A stretch of DNA of 8,338 bases, from NCBI GenBank assembly GCA_964416175.1, contig CAYQDF010000134.1:1-8338 (forward strand). Reading direction: 5' to 3'. This DNA is from CAYQDF01 sp964416175. Its GTDB lineage: Bacteria > Chloroflexota > Anaerolineae > Anaerolineales > UBA4823. Position 1 is the stretch's first letter; each line of letters starts with the position of its first letter. Under the pieces are notes generated by a model. The model was not told the origin of the DNA, searched no databases, and worked only from the letters and a program-made list of their open reading frames with translations. The position numbers and the translations under genes are program-made. This document shows positions 1 to 7,027 of this stretch, one piece after another.

Positions 1-3000
1 CGCCCTGTCTGGTTCGCCTGGCAGAACATGGTTCTCTGGGGGATGGGACTGCCGATGGGGCTGGCCGCCTGGGCAGGGTTCATGTGGGCCGGCTGGCTGA
101 TCCTGAAGGGAGAATGGCGGGCGCATGTCCTCTTGTGGACCTGGACCGGGTTATATTTCGCCTGGCAGTCGTTGGTGTTCAACCCGTCGATGCGCTACCA
201 GCTGCTGATCTACCCGACCCTGGCGATCTTCGCAGCCTGGGGGATCCTGCGCTTAATCACCTGGGGGCGAAGCTCAACGGGGCTGCGCTTCCCTGCCCCT
301 GGCAGGCTCAAATGGGCATTTTCCATCCTGCTTGCAGTCTGGATCATAGCGAGCACAGGAGTCTATGCTTACGCTTTTTCCAACATCTACGTCAAACCTA
401 TAACCAGGATTGAAGCTTCCCGATGGATTTACCAGAACATCCCGGGACCTATGAATCTTGTGATCAATACAGCGGAAGGCCCTTTCAATCAGCCCATCCC
501 CTTTTACTATAATTACGCTGTCCAATCTGAGGTTCCGTACCTCACATCTTTTGTTCCTCTCAAGTCTGGGATTCTGAGTGAGCTCCGGCTTGGTCAGGTC
601 ATCGATCCTGCAACAAACACAGGAGATAAAGACCTCACGATCACGATATCCGATAATCCAGGCCGATCCGGGCAGTTATCTCAGGTAGCTTCAGAGGTTG
701 CTTATTATCCAGACGATTTCTGTTGCCTGAAGACTTACATCCTTTCTTTCGAGACACCAATCCAGATCCTCCAGGGGGAGGACTATTTCATCCAGTTCGA
801 CGTACCAATAGACCAGGGGCCAATTGCCCTGACCGGATCCCTGGATCTTTTTATACAGGGAAACCCGGCTGACGTGCAGAGTCTTCCATTGAACCACGCC
901 CTGGTCGATCCAATCTCCCCTTATTCGACCTCTTTTGTCGCGTCGCAAAGCGGATCGCTGGAGGGAGTCACCCTGAACATCCAAATGCCGCCTGGTCAAG
1001 GAACCAAGACGCTGAAATTCGCGATCTCCGACCGCCCAGACGGCGCGGATGAGCTGGCGACTGCGGAGCTGCGCGGTGAGTTCCATATCGGCGACAGTAC
1101 CATGGGAGAGATCCTTACCTTGAGCGAGCCGGTGCCGGTCGAAGCCGGGCAAACCTATTACCTTTCCATCGAGCTCTCCGAACCGGAAGGGGTGGTTACC
1201 CTGCGCGGCGCAGCGGTTGCCAACGAGGGCGCCTGGGATGACGGGCTGCCAGTGCCCATCGATAATTATGATGGATTCGGCGGGATTTATATCCCCGGGT
1301 TGAATTTCGATATGTACGAAGACGACAACCCAAACAAATTATCCCGCTTTTACGATATCCTGGACAGGACTGAGTACATCCTGATCAGCTCGAACCGGCA
1401 GTGGGGGACCCTGCCGCGCCTGCCGGAGCGCTTCCCGATGAACATCCAGTACTACCGAAGCCTGATTGGTTGCCCCCCGGAACGCTCCATCGAATGGTGC
1501 TACATCGTTGCACAGCCGGGAACATTCCACGGGGAATTGGGGTTTGAACTGATCAAGATCTTCGATTCGGGGCCGAGCCTGGGTGAGTTTGAACTCAACG
1601 ATCAGTTTGCTGAGGAAGCTTTCACAGTTTACGATCACCCAAAGGTTTTTATCTTCAAAAAGACTCCGGAATATGATCCGGATCGGGTGCGCTCGATCCT
1701 GGGAGGCGTCGATCTGACGAAGGTGGTCCATGTGACTCCCCGGAGGGCTGGAACGCTGCCCAGGGACATGATGCTGCCAGAATCTGTGCTGAAGAACCAA
1801 TTATCCGGAGGCACCTGGTCCGAGTTATTCAACCAGCGCAGCCTTCTTAATCGTTCTCAAGCCCTTGGAGTCATCGCCTGGTATCTGGTGATCGCATTCC
1901 TTGGGATCTGTGCCTATCCCCTACTGCGGTTCACGATGCCAGGTCTTTCGGACCGGGCTTATCCCTTGGCGCGCGTCGCCGGGCTTCTCATCCTCTCCTT
2001 TCTGGTCTGGCTGGCTGGATCTTATGGGATCCCTTTCAATAAGGGCACTATCACCATCGGAATCGCTGTTGTGGCGATCGCGGGTATGCTCCTGGCATAC
2101 CATCAAAGATCCGGACTCCGGCATGAATGGCATCAGAAGCGGAAGTATTTCGTCCTCGTCGAAGGCTTATTTCTCGCTTTCTTCACTGTCGATTTGTTGA
2201 TCCGCCTGGGGAACCCTGACCTTTGGCATCCCTGGATGGGCGGGGAGAAGCCGATGGATTTCTCTTATTTCAACGCGGTCCTCAAGAGCACGACTTTCCC
2301 GCCGTACGATCCCTGGTTCGTGGGGGGATATATTAATTATTACTACTATGGGTTCGTATTTGTTGGCGTGGTCGTTAAATGGCTGGGGATTGCACCATCA
2401 GTAGCCTATAACCTGATCATTCCAACAATCTTCGCCATGGTCGCCATGGGGGCTTTCTCGATTGGGTGGAACATCATCGCTGCGCGCGGTCGGACATCCG
2501 CGCCGGTAACATCGCTGGTCGCTTCGAAGCGCTTCCAGGTGGGGATTGCTGCTGCACTCGGCATGGCAGTCCTCGGCAATCTTGGCACCCTGCGGCTGCT
2601 CTTTCTCGGATACCAGAGCCTGGCGGCGCCGAATGGCATCATCGAAGGCGCAAACATATTCACCCGACTGATATGGACTGCCGAAGGGGTCTTGATGACT
2701 CTGTCGGGAGCGTCCTTACCTTATTCGATCCGGGATTGGTACTGGCTCCCCAGTCGGGTGATCCCGGCGCCAAACGATGTCGAACCGATCACGGAGTTTC
2801 CGTTCTTCACGGTGCTCTATGGAGATCCGCACGCCCACCTCTTTGCTCTGCCCCTGACGCTCCTGGCCCTGACCTGGGCGCTGTCAGTGGTGTTCAGCAA
2901 AGCATGGAATCCTGAAAGTGGAGAGGGAAACCGGCGATCGATCCTTCAAATTTCCCTGAGCATCCTCGTGGGAGGTCTGGCGATCGGCGCCCTGTGGCCG

Positions 3001-4305
3001 ACGAACACCTGGGATTACCCGACGTTCTTGGGTCTGGGGATGCTGGCGACAGGTTACGCAATCTGGCAATACTACGAACCAGCGCCTTCGAGAAAGGACT
3101 CCTTGATGACGGGAGACAGGAAGCGAGCTCTACTTGCGCTGGCAGGCGCCCTCTCCCTGGCTGTTCTATCCTTTATCCTGTTTCGCCCCTATTCAAAATG
3201 GTACGTCCAGGGATATACCGACATCGCGATCTGGAAAGGGACCCATACCCCATTCTGGTCCTACCTGACGCATTGGGGAGCCTTCTTGTTCTTGATCCTG
3301 TGCTGGATGCTGTGGGAGACGCGAGAATGGATGGCAGCAACCCCATTGTCGGTTCTGAGGAAATTGGAGCCATACAAAGGATTAATCACGGGGTGCGGGG
3401 TGCTCATAATCCTCCTCATCCTGGTATTGCAGATCCTTGGGGTCGCCATCGCGTGGTTTATCCTTCCAATCGTTGTCTGGGGTATGTTGTTACTGTTCAG
3501 GCCGGCCTTATCGATCGAGAAGCGGGTGGTCCTGGTCCTGGTCACCTGTGGGCTGCTGCTAACATTGATGGTCGAGGTGATCGTTCTGGTCGGGGACATC
3601 GGCAGGATGAACACGGTGTTCAAGTTCTACCTGCAAACCTGGACTCTTTTCTCGATCAGCGCAGCAGCATCACTTGGTTGGCTGTTGAAAGATACTTCCC
3701 GCTGGCTGCCATCCTGGCGGGCCGCGTGGCAGGTCGCAGTGATAATCCTGGTTTTCTCGACTGGTCTTTACCCCCTCTTGGGAGGGCTGGCAAAAGTCAA
3801 GGACAGGATGTCCCTGGAAGCGCCGCACACCCTGGATGGGATAGAATACATGAAGTACGCTTTCTATGACGACCTGGGGGTGAGGATGGACCTCAGCCAG
3901 GACTACCAAGCCATCCGGTGGTTCCAAGAGAACGTTTCCGGTTCCCCGGTGATTATCGAGGGGAACATGGTTGAGTATCATTGGGGGAATCGCTTTACGA
4001 TTTACACCGGGCTGCCGAATGTGATCGGATGGAACTGGCACCAGAGACAGCAGAGAGCTCGAGCTCCCGAGTATGTGATCCCCGAAAGGATCAACGATGT
4101 GACGGAGTTCTACATGACGCCGGACATCGACCGGGCGCAGTTGATCCTGGCAAAATACAACGTGGAATTCATTGTGGTCGGACAGCTGGAGCACGCACTC
4201 TACCCGGGCGGCGGGTTGGAAAAATTCGAACAGTATGACGGAGCCCTTTGGAATGAGGTCTTCAGGGACGGCGACACTGTCATTTATCAGGTGACCGGCG
4301 GATAA
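1..4305 (+). CDS. GT39-type glycosyltransferase / YYY-domain (DUF2298) fusion membrane protein, 5' end missing
   Basis: The frame is open from base 1, so the ATG at 28 is probably internal and the true start lies upstream; 1434 residues are visible. Numbering from the first visible codon, residues 1-127 hold about four membrane helices and an NPSMRY motif (nt 181-198) like the late helices of GT39/PMT glycosyltransferases. Residues 128-590 are soluble and contain two beta-type repeats (nt 544-1212), a Cys pair nine residues apart (nt 1471, 1498), SSNR (1387), RLPERFP (1417) and YDHPKVFIF (1630). From nt 1861 a complete YYY domain follows: EKPMD (2245), DPW (2308), YINYYYYG (2329), GDPHAH (2821), NTWDYP (3004), RMNTVFKFY (3604), then a C-terminal soluble part. 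Family knowledge: GT39 enzymes transfer sugars from polyprenyl-phosphate donors; the YYY domain has no established activity. Inference: an outer-face membrane glycosyltransferase or a complex subunit. The family call is firm; substrate and reaction are unknown. Confidence 0.9.
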   Translation, partial: RPVWFAWQNMVLWGMGLPMGLAAWAGFMWAGWLILKGEWRAHVLLWTWTGLYFAWQSLVFNPSMRYQLLIYPTLAIFAAWGILRLITWGRSSTGLRFPAPGRLKWAFSILLAVWIIASTGVYAYAFSNIYVKPITRIEASRWIYQNIPGPMNLVINTAEGPFNQPIPFYYNYAVQSEVPYLTSFVPLKSGILSELRLGQVIDPATNTGDKDLTITISDNPGRSGQLSQVASEVAYYPDDFCCLKTYILSFETPIQILQGEDYFIQFDVPIDQGPIALTGSLDLFIQGNPADVQSLPLNHALVDPISPYSTSFVASQSGSLEGVTLNIQMPPGQGTKTLKFAISDRPDGADELATAELRGEFHIGDSTMGEILTLSEPVPVEAGQTYYLSIELSEPEGVVTLRGAAVANEGAWDDGLPVPIDNYDGFGGIYIPGLNFDMYEDDNPNKLSRFYDILDRTEYILISSNRQWGTLPRLPERFPMNIQYYRSLIGCPPERSIEWCYIVAQPGTFHGELGFELIKIFDSGPSLGEFELNDQFAEEAFTVYDHPKVFIFKKTPEYDPDRVRSILGGVDLTKVVHVTPRRAGTLPRDMMLPESVLKNQLSGGTWSELFNQRSLLNRSQALGVIAWYLVIAFLGICAYPLLRFTMPGLSDRAYPLARVAGLLILSFLVWLAGSYGIPFNKGTITIGIAVVAIAGMLLAYHQRSGLRHEWHQKRKYFVLVEGLFLAFFTVDLLIRLGNPDLWHPWMGGEKPMDFSYFNAVLKSTTFPPYDPWFVGGYINYYYYGFVFVGVVVKWLGIAPSVAYNLIIPTIFAMVAMGAFSIGWNIIAARGRTSAPVTSLVASKRFQVGIAAALGMAVLGNLGTLRLLFLGYQSLAAPNGIIEGANIFTRLIWTAEGVLMTLSGASLPYSIRDWYWLPSRVIPAPNDVEPITEFPFFTVLYGDPHAHLFALPLTLLALTWALSVVFSKAWNPESGEGNRRSILQISLSILVGGLAIGALWPTNTWDYPTFLGLGMLATGYAIWQYYEPAPSRKDSLMTGDRKRALLALAGALSLAVLSFILFRPYSKWYVQGYTDIAIWKGTHTPFWSYLTHWGAFLFLILCWMLWETREWMAATPLSVLRKLEPYKGLITGCGVLIILLILVLQILGVAIAWFILPIVVWGMLLLFRPALSIEKRVVLVLVTCGLLLTLMVEVIVLVGDIGRMNTVFKFYLQTWTLFSISAAASLGWLLKDTSRWLPSWRAAWQVAVIILVFSTGLYPLLGGLAKVKDRMSLEAPHTLDGIEYMKYAFYDDLGVRMDLSQDYQAIRWFQENVSGSPVIIEGNMVEYHWGNRFTIYTGLPNVIGWNWHQRQQRARAPEYVIPERINDVTEFYMTPDIDRAQLILAKYNVEFIVVGQLEHALYPGGGLEKFEQYDGALWNEVFRDGDTVIYQVTGG
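544..1212 (+). repeat. Two tandem protein-level beta-domain repeats inside the fusion protein
   Basis: Repeat 1 (nt 544-840, about 99 residues) begins TSFVPLKSGILSELRL and repeat 2 (nt 928-1212, about 95 residues) begins TSFVASQSGSLEGVTL. Both continue with a [LT]-[TK]-x-x-ISD-x-P strand (TITISDNP against KFAISDRP), an LxxA segment, an x-L-S-x-P strand before a Q/E-G or A-G turn (LQGEDYFIQFDVP against EAGQTYYLSIELS), and a closing I/V-x-L-x-G strand (IALTGS against VTLRGA). Alternating hydrophobic residues indicate beta-sandwich folds. They sit between the last GT39-type helix and the SSNR/RLPERFP region, so probably outside the cytoplasm. This layout resembles carbohydrate-binding or adhesion-type modules, but no specific fold family is recognised. 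About 29 residues separate the repeats. The DNA sequences themselves are no longer alike, so the duplication is old. Confidence 0.7.
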
Positions 4306-4309
4306 AACC
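4297..4309 (+). promoter_or_regulatory. Junction between the two YYY genes: weak purine-rich site, likely translational coupling
   Basis: The bases GGCGGA (4297-4302) end seven bases before the ATG at 4310 and overlap the last codons of the upstream gene. They match a Shine-Dalgarno sequence only loosely. The stop TAA (4303-4305) and the next ATG are separated by AACC, so ribosomes finishing the first gene could restart directly on the second. The coupling is inferred from spacing only. Confidence 0.3.
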
Positions 4310-6901
4310 ATGCTGCCATTCCTGCTTTGGTACTTCATTATCTCCCTGATTGGTCTGATAGCCTTTCCTTTGTCCTATCAACTGTTTCCAGCCCTGGCTG
4401 ATCGCGGCTACGCCATCAGCAGACCACTGGGGTTGCTGGTTTGGGGTTATGTGTTCTGGCTGCTTGCCTCCCTGGGAGTCCTCAGAAACGACCTCGGGGG
4501 ACTGCTGTTTGCCCTGACTGCCCTGATCGGATTAAGCCTGGTCGCATACCGCCGGCTGCGGAGCGGGGAGCTCCTCGCCTGGTGGTCTTCGAACAAGCGG
4601 TTGATCCTGGTCATCGAGGTGATCTTCTTCGCTGCTTTTGCCGGGTGGGCGTTCGTGCGGTCTGCCAATCCTGGAATCCTGGGCACGGAAAAACCCATGG
4701 AACTGGCATTTATCAATGCCATCCTGAATTCGCCGACGTTTCCTCCACACGATCCCTGGCTTTCCGGTTACGCCATCTCATATTACTATTTTGGGTACGT
4801 TCTCGTGGGGATGCTGGCTAAGATCACTGCCGTGCCGGGCAGCTATGCTTTCAACCTCGGAGTCTCGCTGGTTTTCGGATTGAGTGCGATCTCTGCTTAT
4901 GGATTGGTGTATTCCCTGCTCCGCGCCGTCTCAAAGCGAATATCAGGGGTTCGCGACAACAGCAGCTTGCGTGGGGCTGTGCTGGGTCCTGTCTACACCC
5001 TGCTCGCAGGGAACCTGGCAGGCTTCCTGGAAATCCTCCACTCGCGGGGCATTTTCTGGCGGATCGATGCGAATGGAAACTTCGTTTCAGGTTTCTGGAA
5101 GTGGCTAGACCTCAGAGAACTCAGCCAACCGCCGGAGCTGCCTCTCTCATGGTTTCCTGATCGTTATTTGTGGTGGTGGCGCGCCTCTCGCGTGGTTCAG
5201 GATTATGACCTGGCCGGGAATTGGAGGGAGGTGATCGACGAATTCCCGGCTTTTTCGTACCTGCTTGCAGACTTACATCCCCACGTCCTGTCGATGCCGT
5301 TCTCGCTGCTCGCTGTGGCTCTCGCAATGAATCTCTTTCTGGGTGGATCGAAAGGTACCACGCGATGGTTAGGCCTAGGATTGAGTCTAAACCCTCCATC
5401 ATTCTGGGTGGCTGCCCTGGTCCTGGGCGGGCTGGCGTTCCTAAATACCTGGGATTTCCCGATTTATGTCTTCCTTTTCGGCAGCGCCTATGTGCTTGCC
5501 ATGGCTAAGGCGGAGGCGTCATCCACCGGAATAAGCGACGATCTTCCTGATAGTGGATCCAGGTCCTTACCAATGACACTTGCCCAAGGGTTGAAAGGAT
5601 TTCTGGGTGTGGCTGCGGCCGTGAGCATCACAAGCGTCGTTTTATACCTGCCTTTCTATGCAGGATTTGCGTCTCAAGCTGGCGGTATCTTACCCAACCT
5701 GGCTTATCCCACGCGAGGAGCTCACCTGTGGATCATGTTTGGGGGCTTCTTCATCCTGCTGTTCCTTTACCTGGCTCATCTGTGGCGTCAACAAAAGGAT
5801 AAGGCAAGCCTGTGGCGTGGATTCCGCCTCGCAATCGGTGTTACTTTTATCCTTTTCTTCCTCTCTCTATTTCTCGGAGCAATCATCGCCAGTTTGCCGC
5901 TCCTGGGTGAGCTATACGTTCAATCGATGGGAGGTGAAGGCTCGGCTTCCAACATCATCACCGCATCACTCAAACGGCGGCTCATGAACTCTGGTTGGGT
6001 CACTCTAGTTTTCCTCTTCGGGCTTGCGCTTGGAGTAATCCTGACTGCCATCCGGGTCCTTAGTGCTCCCCAAGACGTTTCCGATGAGACCATTGTGCGC
6101 CGGAAGAATATTCCCGCAGTCCTGAATGATTCCGCATTGTCCCCCGCCCACATTTTTTCTGCCTTATTAATCCTCATTGGTGTGCTGCTCGTGTTCTTTA
6201 CCGAATTCTTCTATTTGAGGGATCAATTCGGCACACGCACGAACACTGTGTTCAAGTTTTACTACCAGGCCTGGTTGTTGTGGGGAATTGCTGCGGCGTT
6301 TGGGACAGTCTACCTGCTCCAGGAGTGGAAATCGATTTCAGGTGCGGTATTTAGGGTCGGGCTTGCCGCGCTGCTCCTGGCGGTCCTGGTGTATCCGGTC
6401 CTGGGTCTCTGGACGAAAACGAACGGATTCTCCCCCCCAGGGGGATATACCCTTGATGGTGCAGCGTACTTATGGTCTGTGTTCCCTGATGATATGGCGG
6501 CCATTCAATGGTTGAAAAGCGCTCCACCCGGCGTGGTCCTGGAAGCAGTAGGCCCACAATATTCCGAATATGCGCGCGTCGCCACGCATTCCGGTCATCC
6601 GACAGTACTAGGTTGGCCTGGCCATGAAAGCCAGTGGCGCGGCGGCAGCCGAGAGATCGGCAGCCGAGAGGGAGACATTGCGTTGATTTACCGGACGAAC
6701 AATTGGGGGACTGCCAAGACCTATCTCGACCTTTACGAGGTTCGGTACGTATTCGTGGGCAGCCTTGAGCGGACCACTTACCCGGTCAGTGATACAAAAT
6801 TCAAGCTTTTCCTCGAGCCGGTATTCAGCCAGGGCCAGGTGACTATCTATGAGGTCTCCTGGAGGCAATCTTCCGATCAGGTCAGCTCCGAGGCAGATTA
6901 A
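4310..6901 (+). CDS. Stand-alone YYY-domain (DUF2298) polytopic membrane protein
   Basis: This complete 863-residue protein has over a dozen hydrophobic stretches and a C-terminal soluble part of about 160 residues. It is paralogous to the YYY part of the upstream gene from its first helix (LLWYFIISLIGLIAFPL) to its last strand (VTIYEV). Motifs in order: EKPME (nt 4688, residue 127), DPW (4751), YAISYYYFG (4769), DLHPH (5270, residue 321), NTWDFP (5444, residue 379), RTNTVFKFYYQAW (6236) and YTLDGAAYL. It has no GT39 or beta-repeat part. The ATG at 4310 is chosen because the protein then begins exactly where the paralogous domain begins. The gene starts 4 bases after the upstream stop, so co-transcription and translational coupling are likely. 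Between NTWD and NTVFKFY it is about 64 residues longer than the upstream copy. The YYY family is of unknown activity; a GT-C-like role in surface glycan assembly is inference. Confidence 0.93.
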   Translation: MLPFLLWYFIISLIGLIAFPLSYQLFPALADRGYAISRPLGLLVWGYVFWLLASLGVLRNDLGGLLFALTALIGLSLVAYRRLRSGELLAWWSSNKRLILVIEVIFFAAFAGWAFVRSANPGILGTEKPMELAFINAILNSPTFPPHDPWLSGYAISYYYFGYVLVGMLAKITAVPGSYAFNLGVSLVFGLSAISAYGLVYSLLRAVSKRISGVRDNSSLRGAVLGPVYTLLAGNLAGFLEILHSRGIFWRIDANGNFVSGFWKWLDLRELSQPPELPLSWFPDRYLWWWRASRVVQDYDLAGNWREVIDEFPAFSYLLADLHPHVLSMPFSLLAVALAMNLFLGGSKGTTRWLGLGLSLNPPSFWVAALVLGGLAFLNTWDFPIYVFLFGSAYVLAMAKAEASSTGISDDLPDSGSRSLPMTLAQGLKGFLGVAAAVSITSVVLYLPFYAGFASQAGGILPNLAYPTRGAHLWIMFGGFFILLFLYLAHLWRQQKDKASLWRGFRLAIGVTFILFFLSLFLGAIIASLPLLGELYVQSMGGEGSASNIITASLKRRLMNSGWVTLVFLFGLALGVILTAIRVLSAPQDVSDETIVRRKNIPAVLNDSALSPAHIFSALLILIGVLLVFFTEFFYLRDQFGTRTNTVFKFYYQAWLLWGIAAAFGTVYLLQEWKSISGAVFRVGLAALLLAVLVYPVLGLWTKTNGFSPPGGYTLDGAAYLWSVFPDDMAAIQWLKSAPPGVVLEAVGPQYSEYARVATHSGHPTVLGWPGHESQWRGGSREIGSREGDIALIYRTNNWGTAKTYLDLYEVRYVFVGSLERTTYPVSDTKFKLFLEPVFSQGQVTIYEVSWRQSSDQVSSEAD
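6643..6670 (+). repeat. 13-base direct repeat, period 15, in frame
   Basis: CGGCAGCCGAGAG occurs at 6643-6655 and again at 6658-6670, giving the peptide GSREIGSREG in the C-terminal soluble part of the second YYY protein. The period of 15 bases keeps the frame, adding five residues just after the HESQWRGG segment. It looks like a slippage duplication in a loop of variable length. Confidence 0.75.
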
Positions 6902-7006
6902 CGTCAGTTCGGAATCGCTGCCGCGTCGCTCAGCGGGCTGGATTGTTTTATCCCGAATTCATGTTAGGTTAAATCGCATCAGCTAACGGAATATGGCTGG
7001 TCACGT

Positions 7007-7012
7007 TATAAT
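7007..7012 (+). promoter_or_regulatory. Candidate -10 box (TATAAT) for the third gene
   Basis: A perfect TATAAT lies 15 bases before the ATG at 7028, in the 126-base gap after the second gene. A start of transcription about seven bases downstream (an A near 7019) would leave a leader of only about 9 bases. I see no good -35 hexamer at 16-18 bases upstream; the bases there (about 6984-6989, TAACGG) do not resemble TTGACA. A random TATAAT is possible, but its position relative to the gene and the lack of a ribosome binding site both suit a near-leaderless transcript. No strong terminator is visible in the gap, so read-through from the upstream genes is also possible. Confidence 0.4.
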
Positions 7013-7027
7013 TAGACGAATCTGCCC

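Noticed and set aside
28..30. ATG at 28 as the start of the first gene
   Set aside because: The same frame is open to base 1, no ribosome binding site precedes it, and the protein would begin in the middle of a GT39-type helix series, so the gene is treated as 5' truncated.
2994..3869. A 291-codon open frame on the + strand within the first gene
   Set aside because: It overlaps the conserved NTWD and NTVFKFY region of the YYY domain in another frame, is rich in Arg, Gly and Pro, and has no recognisable motif; it is a shadow of a GC-rich gene.
4055..4066. Perfect 12-base palindrome GAGCTCGAGCTC
   Set aside because: It lies inside the coding sequence for RARAPEY-type residues in the first gene, has no flanking symmetry, and is best explained by codon choice.
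3670..4338. A 222-codon open frame on the - strand across the junction of the first two genes
   Set aside because: It lies opposite conserved coding sequence, shows no family motif, and has a His/Pro/Val-rich composition typical of an antisense shadow.
6916..6949. Possible terminator: CGCTG (6916-6920) pairs with CAGCG (6931-6935), TTTT at 6946-6949
   Set aside because: The stem is only five base pairs with a ten-base loop, and the short T run is ten bases beyond the stem, too weak to call a rho-independent terminator.
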